Origin: Eikenella corrodens
GTDB taxonomy: Bacteria; Pseudomonadota; Gammaproteobacteria; Burkholderiales; Neisseriaceae
DNA: 64,000 nt
Direction of reading: 5' to 3'
Assembly: GCF_003990355.1 (NCBI RefSeq)
Contig: NZ_CP034670.1
Location: forward strand, 1,364,001 to 1,428,000
Part shown: one piece after another, positions 1 to 8,724 of the stretch
How positions within the stretch are numbered: position 1 is the first letter of the stretch
Layout of the letters: each line of letters begins with the position of its first letter
Notes under the pieces: generated by a model
What the model saw: only the letters and a program-made list of their open reading frames with translations
Told to the model about the DNA's origin: nothing
The model's database searches: none
Translations under genes and position numbers: made by a program

Positions 1-773
1 GCGTGAAAGCTCAGCTGGAAGAGAGCGTACGCCAGCGCAAAGCCGCCCAAGCCTTGGGCAATGCACGCGAACAGTTGGCACAGCTGGCCTTCGATAATCC
101 GGACAGCCTGCAAAAAGTAGCTCAGGAAATGAAGCTGCCGCTGCAAAAACACGAAGAATGGCTCAGCCAGCCCGAAGCGGCCGCCGCCAAATTGCCGCAG
201 GCCGTGCAGGAGGCTATGTTCAGTGCCGAGGTAATCGAGCGCCGCCACAATTCCGAAGTATTGGATATGGGTAACGGCGTATTGCGCGTGCTGCGTGCCA
301 CCGATGTGAGCAAAGCCCGCAATCAAAGCTTTGAAGAAGCCAAGGAAGCGGTGCGCAAAGATTATGTGGCTGTGGAGAGTGCCAAGCTGGCCCAAGCCGC
401 CGCTGCCCAAGCTCTGAGCAATCTGCAGGCTGGCAAAGCAGTGGATAAGCTGCAATGGAGCAATCCGGAAAAAGCCGGTGCCACCCAGCTGCAACAAGCC
501 GTTGGCCTGCAAAACTTTGCCGCCATCGTGAAAGCCCATCCGCAAAACGGCAAACCCGGCTACGCAGTGATTACCCTGCCCAACGGCAATGCTGCCGTGG
601 TGGAGGTGCGCGCCATCAGCCTGCCAGACAACAGCAAGCAGCAGCTGCCGGAACTACGCCAACAAATTGCCGGACGCAATACCGAAGCGTTCTACCGCCA
701 ATATTTGCAAGTGCTGCAACGCAAATATCCGATGCAGCAGGGCTCGCAGAAATTGGATCGGGATGAAAACTGA
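1..773 (+). CDS. ppiD: Peptidyl-prolyl isomerase PpiD, C-terminal part (partial)
   Basis: C-terminal 256 residues of a periplasmic folding factor of the SurA/PpiD type; the 5' part lies outside the window. The visible part is the Gln- and Ala-rich helical region that follows the parvulin domain in neisserial PpiD proteins, with no membrane segment of its own. The frame is open at the left edge, so the GTG at 3 is not a real start. An eikDUS hairpin terminator follows within 20 bp of the stop. The assignment rests on overall character (helical, lysine- and glutamine-rich, LPDNSK and RQQI segments) rather than on a catalytic motif, so PpiD versus another SurA-like chaperone is not fully settled. 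Confidence 0.7.
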   Translation, partial: VKAQLEESVRQRKAAQALGNAREQLAQLAFDNPDSLQKVAQEMKLPLQKHEEWLSQPEAAAAKLPQAVQEAMFSAEVIERRHNSEVLDMGNGVLRVLRATDVSKARNQSFEEAKEAVRKDYVAVESAKLAQAAAAQALSNLQAGKAVDKLQWSNPEKAGATQLQQAVGLQNFAAIVKAHPQNGKPGYAVITLPNGNAAVVEVRAISLPDNSKQQLPELRQQIAGRNTEAFYRQYLQVLQRKYPMQQGSQKLDRDEN

Positions 774-790
774 TTGATTTTGCCGTTTGA

Positions 791-820
791 AGGCTACCTG
801 AAAGTTTCAGGTAGCCTTTT
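791..820 (+). terminator. eikDUS inverted-pair terminator after ppiD
   Basis: AGGCTACCTGAAA and TTTCAGGTAGCCT face each other with almost no loop and are followed by TTTT. Paired uptake sequences commonly double as rho-independent terminators in Neisseriaceae. Confidence 0.75.
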
Positions 821-849
821 GCTATTTCTATTTGGCTTCGGCTGAGTGA

Positions 850-953
850 TATAGTGAATGAACAAAAACCAGTACAGCGTTGTCTCGCCTTGCCGTAACG
901 TGTGTATTGTCTGCGGCTCGCCGCCTTGTCCTGATTTTTGTTAATCCACTATA
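850..953. repeat. Correia-type miniature element
   Basis: Begins TATAGTGAAT and ends AATCCACTATA, with the typical core (GTACAGCGTTG, CTCGCC, TGTCTGCGGCTCGCCGCC, TTGTCCTGATT). At about 104 bp it matches the short, internally deleted class of Correia repeat-enclosed elements. It holds no gene. Confidence 0.8.
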
Positions 954-959
954 CACTAA

Positions 960-988
960 AGGCTACCTGAAACTTTCAGGTAGCCTTT
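960..988 (+). terminator. eikDUS inverted pair between two Correia elements
   Basis: AGGCTACCTGAAA and TTTCAGGTAGCCTTT form a near-perfect hairpin with T-run. It lies between the Correia elements at 850 and 1010 and may end read-through from ppiD. Confidence 0.6.
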
Positions 989-1009
989 CTATCGCTGCAA
1001 TTATGCTTG

Positions 1010-1115
1010 TATAGTGAATTAAATTTAAACCAGTACAGCGTTGTCTCGCCTTGCCGTACTATTTGTACTGTCTGCGGCTCGCCTCCTTGTCCTGATTTAA
1101 ATTTAATCCACTATA
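1010..1115. repeat. Correia-type miniature element
   Basis: TATAGTGAATTAAATTTAAA at the left and TTAATCCACTATA at the right, about 106 bp. This copy has the TTTAAATT end type, whereas the copy at 850 has the ACAAAAA/TTTTTGT type. It lies 18 bp beyond the nnrD stop. Confidence 0.85.
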
Positions 1116-1133
1116 GCAAGCCGACTATCCAGC

Positions 1134-2024
1134 CTAACCCGCGGCCAGATTGCGCAGTTCGCGCACCGCATCGGCAATCTCGCCTGCCGTCAGGCCGATG
1201 GGGCCGATGCCGCGGGCGGCGAGCAGCTCTGCCGCCGTGCCGTGCATCCACACCGCCGCGCAGGCGGCATCTTGCATGGGCAGATGTTGCGCCAGCAGGG
1301 CAGCCATCAGGCCGCTCAATACGTCGCCGCTGCCGGCGGTGGCCAAGCCGGGGTTGCCACTGTCGTTTTCATACACAATCCGCCCGTCCGGCGTGCACAC
1401 CAAGGTTTTCGCACCTTTGAGCACCACATAGCTGCCGTAGCGCTCGGCAATATTGGAGGCCGCCAAATAGCGGTTACCCTGCACCTCTTCCACCGAAATA
1501 TCCAGCAGGCGTGCCGCTTCCAGCGGATGAGGCGTGAGCACCACATTATTGGGCAAAAACATGGTTTCCACTGCCAGCAGGTTCAGCGCATCGGCATCCA
1601 GCAGCAGAGGTGCATCGGTATGGATGGCCGCTGTCGTGGTCTGCTCCAACAGCTGGCGCGAGGCATCGCTCATGCCCAAGCCGCAGCCAATGGCGTAAAC
1701 GCTGATGTCGCGCCGCTGCACCAGTTGTGCGGCAGTGGTGATCATGATTTCCGGGTAATTGGGCAGATACGGTATCGGCAGGCTGTTTTGCGCAAACCCG
1801 AGCCATACTTTGCCCGCCCCGCCTTTCAAGGCCGCGCTGGCCGCCAGCACGCCGGAACCGGCCATGCCGGCCGCGCTGCCTATCACAGCCACCGTGCCGA
1901 ACGTGCCTTTATGGCTGTCTTCCGCGCGTGGTTTGATTAAAAGGGGGAAACGGAAACGGGCAGTATGCTGCCACTGCGCCAACTGCCGGGATAAATCTGC
2001 CATATCAAACCTCATGTTATTCAA
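1134..2024 (-). CDS. nnrD: ADP-dependent NAD(P)H-hydrate dehydratase
   Basis: Repairs damaged, hydrated NAD(P)H in the cytoplasm using ADP. The 296 residues form one ribokinase-like domain corresponding to the C-terminal half of YjeF-type proteins; there is no NnrE epimerase half here. The family signature is visible: GTFGTVAVIGSAAGMAGSG near residue 40, NNVVLTPHPLEAARLL near 158 and NPGLATAGSGDVLSG near 225, where the Asp is the catalytic base. Start is uncertain: Met1, Met4 and Met8 are all possible. Single-gene unit, facing rluE's direction. Confidence 0.88.
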   Translation of the reverse strand: MNNMRFDMADLSRQLAQWQHTARFRFPLLIKPRAEDSHKGTFGTVAVIGSAAGMAGSGVLAASAALKGGAGKVWLGFAQNSLPIPYLPNYPEIMITTAAQLVQRRDISVYAIGCGLGMSDASRQLLEQTTTAAIHTDAPLLLDADALNLLAVETMFLPNNVVLTPHPLEAARLLDISVEEVQGNRYLAASNIAERYGSYVVLKGAKTLVCTPDGRIVYENDSGNPGLATAGSGDVLSGLMAALLAQHLPMQDAACAAVWMHGTAAELLAARGIGPIGLTAGEIADAVRELRNLAAG

Positions 2025-2083
2025 TTAGATAAATGCCAAGCAAACGGCATACCGAGAGTACGGCCATTACGCCGAATATTGAG

Positions 2084-2644
2084 CTAGGGCAAACACGGTG
2101 CAGGCCGCCATTGACCCGGCGCCAAATCCAGCTGCCACAAATCCAACCGCCCGATGCCCACGCGCACCAGCCGCAGGCAGGGATAGCCCGCCTTGGCCGT
2201 CATGCGGCGCACTTGGCGGTTTTTGCCTTCGCTGATGCGGATTTCCAACCAAAAATCTGGCACGCTCTTGCGTACCCGAATCGGCGGCACACGCGGCCAC
2301 AGGCGGTCGGTTTCCGATTTTTCAGGTAGCCTGATCTGCGCCGGGCGGGTAACGAAATCGCCCAAATCCACACCGTGCCGCAATAAGTCCAGCTTCGCTT
2401 CGTCCGGGCTGCCTTCGAGCTGCGCCCAATAGGTTTTCACCGTTTTGTGGCGCGGGTCGGCAATTTTGGCTTGCAGGCGGCCGTCGGCAGTGAGCAGCAG
2501 CAGGCCTTCGCTGTCGGTGTCCAGCCGCCCAGCGGGATAAACATCGGGCAGTCCGATAAACTCTTTCAGCGAGCGGTGTTTCTCGTGCGGGCTGAATTGG
2601 CAGATAACCCCATAGGGCTTGTTGAAAACGATTAAATCAGACAT
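2084..2644 (-). CDS. rluE: 23S rRNA pseudouridine synthase, RluE type
   Basis: Isomerises a uridine of 23S rRNA to pseudouridine (U2457 in E. coli numbering). The 186-residue protein begins directly with the catalytic domain (LIVFNKPYGVICQFS) and lacks an S4 domain, as in RluE. The catalytic aspartate is Asp42 in GRLDTDSEG, and the RluB/E/F-type motif EGKNRQVRRM is near residue 138. The stretch IRLPEKSE is encoded by an in-frame eikDUS. It is close to nnrD but separated by about 60 bp. Confidence 0.9.
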   Translation of the reverse strand: MSDLIVFNKPYGVICQFSPHEKHRSLKEFIGLPDVYPAGRLDTDSEGLLLLTADGRLQAKIADPRHKTVKTYWAQLEGSPDEAKLDLLRHGVDLGDFVTRPAQIRLPEKSETDRLWPRVPPIRVRKSVPDFWLEIRISEGKNRQVRRMTAKAGYPCLRLVRVGIGRLDLWQLDLAPGQWRPAPCLP

Positions 2645-2886
2645 GGCGTGCAGGCCGGTTGGGGTTTCAGGTAGCCTTTGGGGCTGGAATGGCTAGATTA
2701 TATAGCTGAAATCAAAGCTACTCCAGCCACCCGCGCCCGTATTCCTAAGCAATGCCGGCCATCCGGCGGTATAATCATCCCCGGCTGAGCTGAGGCTACC
2801 TGAAAACGCAAACAGCAACGAAGTGGAAGCATAGCGCCATTTCTGCCAAAGCCAAGGCCTAATCCCATCTACATAGCGAGAACACC

Positions 2887-3621
2887 ATGTCCCCAGCCCC
2901 CATCCGCACGGGTCGTGCACCCGACCAACTGCGCCCCGTCAGCATCACCCCCCATTTCCTGCCCCATGCCGACGGCTCCGTCCTGATTGCCTGCGGCAAC
3001 ACCAAAGTGATCTGCACCGCCAGCATCGACGAATCCGTCCCGCCCTTTCTGCGCGGCAAAAATCAAGGCTGGGTAACCGCCGAATACGGCATGCTCCCCG
3101 CCTCCACCGCCAGCCGCATGCGCCGCGAAGCCGCCCAAGGCAAGCAATCCGGCCGCACCCAGGAAATCCAACGCCTGATCGGCCGCTCCCTGCGTGCCGC
3201 CGTAGATTTGAGCCGGCTGGGCGAACGCCAAATCCTGATCGATTGCGACGTAATCCAAGCCGACGGCGGCACCCGCACTGCCAGCATCACCGGCGCATAC
3301 GTCGCCCTGCATTTGGCCATTGGCAAGCTCTTGGCCGCAGGCAAACTCGCGCACAACCCGATCCGCGAAGCCGTGGCCGCCATATCGCTCGGCATCGTCG
3401 GCGGCGTGCCCCTGCTTGATTTGGACTACCCCGAAGACTCCGGCTGCGACAGCGACATCAACCTCGTGATGACCGCCTCCGGCAACATCATCGAAATCCA
3501 AGGCACCGCCGAAGGCGCCGCCTTCAGCCCCGCCGCGCTCACCCAACTGCTCGCGCTCGGCCAAAAAGGCATCGCCGAACTGCTGCAACACCAGCAAGCC
3601 GCCATTGCAGCGGCCGGCTGA
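2887..3621 (+). CDS. rph: Ribonuclease PH
   Basis: Phosphorolytic 3'-5' exoribonuclease that trims tRNA precursors. The 244-residue length is usual for bacterial RNase PH. Visible family features include RTGRAPDQLRPV at the N-terminus, the GWVTAEYGMLPAST block with the RM..REA..GKQSGRTQEIQRLIGRSLRA segment, and DCDVIQADGGTRTASITGA. An eikDUS pair follows the stop. Confidence 0.95.
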   Translation: MSPAPIRTGRAPDQLRPVSITPHFLPHADGSVLIACGNTKVICTASIDESVPPFLRGKNQGWVTAEYGMLPASTASRMRREAAQGKQSGRTQEIQRLIGRSLRAAVDLSRLGERQILIDCDVIQADGGTRTASITGAYVALHLAIGKLLAAGKLAHNPIREAVAAISLGIVGGVPLLDLDYPEDSGCDSDINLVMTASGNIIEIQGTAEGAAFSPAALTQLLALGQKGIAELLQHQQAAIAAAG

Positions 3622-3670
3622 GGCTACCTGAAAGCCGGTTTGCTGTACAATCCGTGTTTGCCGAAGCGGC

Positions 3671-3713
3671 ATTTTCAGGTAGCCTCCAACACGTCAAACA
3701 GGCTACCTGAAAG
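3671..3713. repeat. Outward-facing eikDUS pair
   Basis: TTTTCAGGTAGCCT and AGGCTACCTGAAA in tail-to-tail order in the short gap between rph and the GST-like gene. It can form a stem-loop on either strand but lacks a strong T-run. Confidence 0.6.
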
Positions 3714-3763
3714 TGCAGTAGCAACAAAGTTAAAACCACCTATCATCCAAACAAGAGAAACCC

Positions 3764-4372
3764 ATGAAACTCTACACCAGCCCCACTTCCCCCTACGGCC
3801 GCCTTGTCTTGCTTGCCGCCCTTCCCCGGCATGATCTCGATTTCGAGATTGCCTATACCAATCCGTGGGAAAACCCCGCCGGGCTCCAAGCCCTCAACCC
3901 CTTCTCCCAAGTGCCCGTTCTGCAAACCGACAGCGGCACCGTCATCGGCAACAGCCCGTTTATCTTAGACTTCCTGCTCGGCCACCCTTTAAAAACTGCC
4001 GAACAAACCTCCACCGCCGCCTTTGCCTTCTCCCTGCTCGACCAGCTGGTGAAACTCTTCGGCCTGCAAAAATTCAAAGCCGACAACACCCCCGACCACC
4101 CGCTCACCGAACGCGCCCGTGCCGCCTGCAGCCGAGGCCTGGCCGCCGCCCCGCAACTGGATGCCGAGAGCGGCGACGTTGCCCACCTCGCGCTGGGCAT
4201 GGCCTTGGTGTTTATGCAATACCGCCTGCCCGATTTGCAGCCCCACCTCAGCCCCGCCAACCAAAGCGCATTGGCACAATTTACCGCCCGCGCCGACGTG
4301 CGCGCCGTGTCGCCGGAAAATCTGGAAAGCCGCCCCGCCACCTTGGCGCAGCTGCGGCAAGGTTTGGTTTAG
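3764..4372 (+). CDS. Glutathione S-transferase family protein
   Basis: The 202-residue protein has a thioredoxin-like N-terminal domain (MKLYTSPTSPYGRLV, then NPFSQVPVLQ with the cis-Pro at about 50 and GNSPFILDFL, the glutathione-contacting turn) and an all-helical C-terminal half. This is the YibF-like class of soluble GSTs. The substrate cannot be told from sequence; a detoxification or thiol-transfer role is inferred. Start has AAGAGA upstream at a good distance. Not in an operon. Confidence 0.82.
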   Translation: MKLYTSPTSPYGRLVLLAALPRHDLDFEIAYTNPWENPAGLQALNPFSQVPVLQTDSGTVIGNSPFILDFLLGHPLKTAEQTSTAAFAFSLLDQLVKLFGLQKFKADNTPDHPLTERARAACSRGLAAAPQLDAESGDVAHLALGMALVFMQYRLPDLQPHLSPANQSALAQFTARADVRAVSPENLESRPATLAQLRQGLV

Positions 4373-4401
4373 CCCTATCCGCATCCCCGCCGATACGGCA
4401 A

Positions 4402-4443
4402 AGGCTACCTGAAAAACAGCGCTGCCGAATTTTCAGGTAGCCT
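4402..4443 (+). terminator. eikDUS inverted-pair terminator
   Basis: AGGCTACCTGAAAAA and TTTTCAGGTAGCCT around a 14-bp loop, directly after the GST-like gene. Confidence 0.6.
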
Positions 4444-4448
4444 GCCGT

Positions 4449-4554
4449 TATAGTGAATTAAATTTAAATCAGGACAAGGCGGCGAGCCGCAGACAGTACA
4501 CATAGTACGGCAAGGCGAGACAACGCTGTACTGGTTTAAATTTAATTCACTATA
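4449..4554. repeat. Correia-type miniature element
   Basis: TATAGTGAATTAAATTTAAA to TTTAATTCACTATA, 106 bp, opposite orientation to the copy at 1010. It ends 51 bp before the Dyp peroxidase start, so its right end may contribute promoter sequence (TATATAATGCG follows). Confidence 0.85.
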
Positions 4555-4605
4555 TAATGCGTGCATCGCCCAAACAATACCGAAAGATAAGAAAGGATTA
4601 GCAGC

Positions 4606-5505
4606 ATGAGTACCCCGCAAACCGCCATCATCCCGGAAACCATCACCGCCGCCATTTATATCGAGGCCGACGTGCGCGATAAGGCCAAAGTCAAAACCGC
4701 CTGCCGCGAAGCCCTCGCCGCGCTGGCCGACTGCCAAACCCGTTTCCCCGGCCACGAGTTGGGTATGACCATCGCTTTCGGTGCAGACTTCTGGCGCAGC
4801 CTGAACCACAGCGGCGAAGGCGAGGAAATCCGCCCCTTCGTGCCGCTGGGCAACGGCCTGTGCCCGGCCACCCAGTGCGATGTGATGGTCCATGTCCAAT
4901 CCACCCATACCGGCCTGAACTATTTGCTGGCGGAAAAAGTGCTGGCCGCTTTCGGCGAATCGCTTGAAGTAAAAAACGAAACCCACGGCTTCCGTATGCC
5001 GGAAGAACGCGGCTTGGACGGCTTCGTGGACGGCACGGAAAACCCGCACGGCGATGAAGAAATCGCTTCCGTCGGCATCATCGCCGAAGGGAAAAGCGCG
5101 GGCGGCAGCTATGTGGTGCTGCAACAATACCTGCACGACCTGAACAAATGGGACGGCATCAGCGTGAAGGAACAGGAGCAGGCCGTCGGCCGCAGCAAAG
5201 CCGACAACATCGAATTCGCCCGCGAAGAGCGCCTGCCCGATTCGCACCTGGGCCGCACCAACATCAAAGAAAATGGTGTCGGCTTGAAAATCGTGCGCCG
5301 CAGCCTGCCTTTCGGCCAAGTGAGCGGCGAGCACGGCCTGCAATTCATCGCCTATAGCGCCAGCCTGCACAATATCGACGAACAACTGAAATTCATGTTC
5401 GGCGAAAAAGACGGCAAAATCGACCTGCTGCTGAAACATATGTCCACCGCCAAGCGCAGTGCCTACTACTACGCGCCGAGCGTAAAGCGATTGGCTGATC
5501 TGTGA
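4606..5505 (+). CDS. Dyp-type haem peroxidase (YfeX-like)
   Basis: Cytoplasmic haem peroxidase of the dye-decolourising family. The 299 residues carry the diagnostic distal motif GFVDGTENP at about residue 139 (catalytic Asp), the proximal haem-ligand His in DSHLGRTNI near residue 214, and the distal Arg in KIVRRSLPFG. There is no Tat or Sec signal, unlike EfeB, so the YfeX-like class is likelier. AAGAAAGGA precedes the ATG. Monocistronic; an eikDUS terminator follows. Confidence 0.92.
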   Translation: MSTPQTAIIPETITAAIYIEADVRDKAKVKTACREALAALADCQTRFPGHELGMTIAFGADFWRSLNHSGEGEEIRPFVPLGNGLCPATQCDVMVHVQSTHTGLNYLLAEKVLAAFGESLEVKNETHGFRMPEERGLDGFVDGTENPHGDEEIASVGIIAEGKSAGGSYVVLQQYLHDLNKWDGISVKEQEQAVGRSKADNIEFAREERLPDSHLGRTNIKENGVGLKIVRRSLPFGQVSGEHGLQFIAYSASLHNIDEQLKFMFGEKDGKIDLLLKHMSTAKRSAYYYAPSVKRLADL

Positions 5506-5539
5506 TGTTGTAGATTGGTTTGGTTGGCCGGTAATACAA

Positions 5540-5593
5540 AGGCTACCTGAAAACGTTGCGGAACAGTCCCACGCTTTTTTTCAGGTAGCCTTA
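5540..5593 (+). terminator. eikDUS inverted-pair terminator, shared between convergent genes
   Basis: AGGCTACCTGAAAACG and CGCTTTTTTTCAGGTAGCCT between the peroxidase gene and the convergent brnQ; the hairpin can serve both strands. Confidence 0.65.
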
Positions 5594-5620
5594 CTTCTCG
5601 CTATCAAGCAATCTAATTAA

Positions 5621-6952
5621 TCACACTGTTTCCTGATCAGCCGGTTTGCCGCCGGCCATTTTGCCGATGATGCTGCCGAGCACAATCCCGGCCAGGGCGA
5701 AGGGCAGCCACTCTAGCGAATAGGCTTTCAGCGGCAGTTGTTCGGTAAAGCCCGCACCGGCCACGGAGAGGATGGAAACTGCGGTAGCCAGGCCGGTGGC
5801 GAGGCGGTGGGCAAGCAGGGGCATCGGGCGGATGAAGTTGTCGATAATCAGCAGCAGCAGGATGGTCATGGCAATCGGGTAGAGCACCATCAATACGGGC
5901 ACGGATTTGCCGATAACAGCGCTTAGGCCTTGGTTAGCCAGGATGAAGCTCACGAGGGTTACGGCGATGACGTAGCTGCTGTAGCGGATGCGCGGGAACA
6001 GGCCGTAGAAGAATTCGCCCACGGCGGTCACCAAGCCGACCGAGGTGGTGAGGCAGGCGAGGGTAACGATGATGCCGAACAGGATACGGCCGAAGCTGCC
6101 GAAGGTTTGGTAGGCGGCGGTATTGAGCAGGAAGGAGCCGATGTCTTGCTGTTTGGCAGACAGGTCGGCCAGGGTGTCGGGCGACACGGAAAGGCGGTTG
6201 CTTACCCAGGCCAGGCCGACATAAATAATAGCCAGCGATACGGCGGCGATGATGCCGGCCACAAAAGTTTGCTTCATCACCACTTGGTTATCGCGTTGAT
6301 CCGCCGGCATTTTGGCCTTAATGGCGTTGATCACAATTACGGAAAAGGCCACGGAGGCAAGCACGTCCATGGTTTGGTAGCCACCGATAAAACCGGCCAA
6401 GAAGGCGGATTGGTCGCCAAAGTTGACAGCCGGCATGGTGGGCGGGTTGCCGTAGAGCCACCACACGGATTTGCCGATCAGGGCAAGGATGGCGATGAGC
6501 AGGGCAGGGGTGAGGATGGCGCCGATGCGCTCGACCATTTTGGAGGGGTTCAGGCTCGGCCACAGGGTGACGGCGTAGTAAACCACGGTGAAGGCGAGAA
6601 GCGAGGTGCGGCCGGCTTCACCGATAAAGGGCAATACGGCCATTTCGTAGGAAGTGGCACCGGTGCGCGGGATGGCGAAGAAAGGGCCGATGGTGAGATA
6701 AATCGCCATCAGGAAAATGACGGCAAACCAAGGGTGGATGCGGGTGAGGGCAGTTTTGTAGCCGTTATGGTAGAAAGCGCTTACCACGATGCCTAACAGC
6801 GGCAGGCCGACGCCGGTGATGACGAAGCCGAGGAGGGTGCTCCAGAATTCGGGGCCGCTATTGAGGCCGAGGGTGGGCGGGAAAATCAGGTTGCCGGCAC
6901 CAAAAAAGATGGCGAACAGCATAAAGCCGATAATAAAGGTGTTCTTATTCAT
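5621..6952 (-). CDS. brnQ: Branched-chain amino acid transporter (LIVCS family)
   Basis: Inner-membrane cation symporter for Leu, Ile and Val. The 443-residue protein is almost wholly hydrophobic, with about twelve membrane segments. The N-terminus FIIGFMLFAIFFGAGNLIFP is the hallmark of BrnQ, followed by PRTGATSYE near residue 96, both typical of the family. Length is normal for the family. Transcribed toward the Dyp peroxidase gene with a shared hairpin in between. Confidence 0.93.
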   Translation of the reverse strand: MNKNTFIIGFMLFAIFFGAGNLIFPPTLGLNSGPEFWSTLLGFVITGVGLPLLGIVVSAFYHNGYKTALTRIHPWFAVIFLMAIYLTIGPFFAIPRTGATSYEMAVLPFIGEAGRTSLLAFTVVYYAVTLWPSLNPSKMVERIGAILTPALLIAILALIGKSVWWLYGNPPTMPAVNFGDQSAFLAGFIGGYQTMDVLASVAFSVIVINAIKAKMPADQRDNQVVMKQTFVAGIIAAVSLAIIYVGLAWVSNRLSVSPDTLADLSAKQQDIGSFLLNTAAYQTFGSFGRILFGIIVTLACLTTSVGLVTAVGEFFYGLFPRIRYSSYVIAVTLVSFILANQGLSAVIGKSVPVLMVLYPIAMTILLLLIIDNFIRPMPLLAHRLATGLATAVSILSVAGAGFTEQLPLKAYSLEWLPFALAGIVLGSIIGKMAGGKPADQETV

Positions 6953-7249
6953 GAGTTTTCTAGCGGGCTGCTATTACTTGGATAGAGCCGAGGTAAAAAG
7001 GCGTTATGATACCGAATCGGCTGCTAAAGGGGTAGGGCGGTGAGGCAAATGGATTTTTATTTCGTTGAAGCCGATGTTTTCAGGTAGCCTCTGGCCGGTT
7101 TGAGGCTACCTGAAAAAACGGTCTGCTTGAAACTTGAGTTGCTAACGCAGGATGCAGGATATGTAAAACGCTTTATCCCGGCAGCGGGAAACAGTATAAT
7201 CCGACGCTTTCGCCGATGTATTAACCCTTTCTTTCCTTGCGCCGATTTT

Positions 7250-8692
7250 ATGCCGCTGCTGTCTATCGAATTTGCCGCCTTTTTCCTGTGCTTTTTTCCT
7301 GTTTACTGGCTGTTGGCCAAGCATCCGCGCTGGCAGAATTGGCTGTTGCTGTTTGCCGGTTTGGGTTGGCTGTGGCATTTGCATTGGGGCTTTGCCGTAG
7401 CGGTATTGGCGTTTTCGCTGGGGGTTACGCTGATTGCGGCCGGTTTGTCGCAAGGCAAGGCGCAGGCGGCTCGGTGCAGATGGCTCGCGGCAGGCGTGCT
7501 GCTGGCGGTGTTGAATCTGTCGTTTTTCAAATATGTGGATTTTTTCCTGCCGCTGTTGCAGCGCGGCGGGCCAGATCAAGATACGGCGCTGGGCATCCTG
7601 ATGCCGCTGGGCATTTCTTATTACACCTTTCAAGGCGTAGCCTATCTGGTGTCGGTTTACCGCAATGAAGACGTGCGGCTCAAATGGCGCGAGCTTTTGC
7701 TGTATTTCAGCTTTTTCCCCACCATCACTTCCGGCCCGATTGCCCGTGCCGGCCAATTAAAAAGCATCTGCGGCACAGACGGCGGCATGGCGGCGCAAAT
7801 CCGCAGCGAACAGCCGCGCGTTATTATCCGTCCGGCATTGGCTATCGGCCTGATTGTGCTGGGTATCTGCAAAAAGTGGTGGCTGGCCGGGGCGCTGGGC
7901 GGCAATTGGGTAGACCCGGTGTTTGAAAACCCGCTGCAATACGATGCCATCACGGTGCTCACCGCGATGTATGGCTACACCGTTCAGCTGTTTATGGATT
8001 TTTCCGGCTACACCGATTTGGTGGTGGGCATGGCTATGCTGCTCGGTTTTCAGCTGCCGCAAAACTTCGCCATGCCGCTGCGCGCGTTTAACCTGCGCGA
8101 TTTCTGGGACCGTTGGCACATCACGCTCTCCACTTGGATTCGCGACTACATCTATATCCCGCTGGGCGGCAGCCGCAAAGGTTGGTGGCGCACGCAGGTC
8201 AATTTGATGATTGCCATGCTGCTCTCCGGCATTTGGCACGGCCACGGCTGGAATTTTTTGCTGTGGGGCGCGTTGCACGGCGTGGTGCTGGTGGGGCTGA
8301 ACATCGGCGATAAAATTTTGGGCGGGCGAGAGAAATTGTCTGGTTCTTCCCGCTTGGGCAAACTGGCGGCGGTGTTGTTTACCGTTAACTTCGTCTGTTT
8401 CTCCTTCGTGGTATTCCGCACCGAAAGCCTGGCCGATGCCGGATTGATGTTCCGTTCGCTCTTGGGTGGTGGCGGCAGCGGCGTGCCGGAATTGGAAACC
8501 CTGCTGGTACTGGGCGCGATGGTGCTTGCGCTGGCCGCCTACGGTTTCTTGGCCAAGCTGTTTGACCGCGCGGTGGCGCTGTTGGAGCGCCTGCCGATGT
8601 GGACATGGCCGCTGCCGATGGGCGCTGCGATGTGGCTGCTGATGGTGTTCGCCCCCTCCGGCATTCCCGGCTTTATGTATGCTAACTTTTAA
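7250..8692 (+). CDS. patA: MBOAT acetyltransferase PatA, peptidoglycan O-acetylation
   Basis: Polytopic membrane O-acyltransferase that moves acetyl groups across the inner membrane for O-acetylation of peptidoglycan. The 480 residues have about ten membrane segments and the MBOAT signature GIWHGHGWNFLLWGALHG with the conserved His near residue 330; FWDRWHITLSTWIRDYIYIPLGG is the AlgI/DltB-type block. The frame is open upstream to 7100, but the ATG at 7250 (MPLLSIEFAAFF) starts where homologues start. Followed by patB and ape1, the order known from Neisseria. Confidence 0.88.
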   Translation: MPLLSIEFAAFFLCFFPVYWLLAKHPRWQNWLLLFAGLGWLWHLHWGFAVAVLAFSLGVTLIAAGLSQGKAQAARCRWLAAGVLLAVLNLSFFKYVDFFLPLLQRGGPDQDTALGILMPLGISYYTFQGVAYLVSVYRNEDVRLKWRELLLYFSFFPTITSGPIARAGQLKSICGTDGGMAAQIRSEQPRVIIRPALAIGLIVLGICKKWWLAGALGGNWVDPVFENPLQYDAITVLTAMYGYTVQLFMDFSGYTDLVVGMAMLLGFQLPQNFAMPLRAFNLRDFWDRWHITLSTWIRDYIYIPLGGSRKGWWRTQVNLMIAMLLSGIWHGHGWNFLLWGALHGVVLVGLNIGDKILGGREKLSGSSRLGKLAAVLFTVNFVCFSFVVFRTESLADAGLMFRSLLGGGGSGVPELETLLVLGAMVLALAAYGFLAKLFDRAVALLERLPMWTWPLPMGAAMWLLMVFAPSGIPGFMYANF

Positions 8693-8724
8693 TCACGATA
8701 ACAATAAGAAAGGATTAAGCAGCC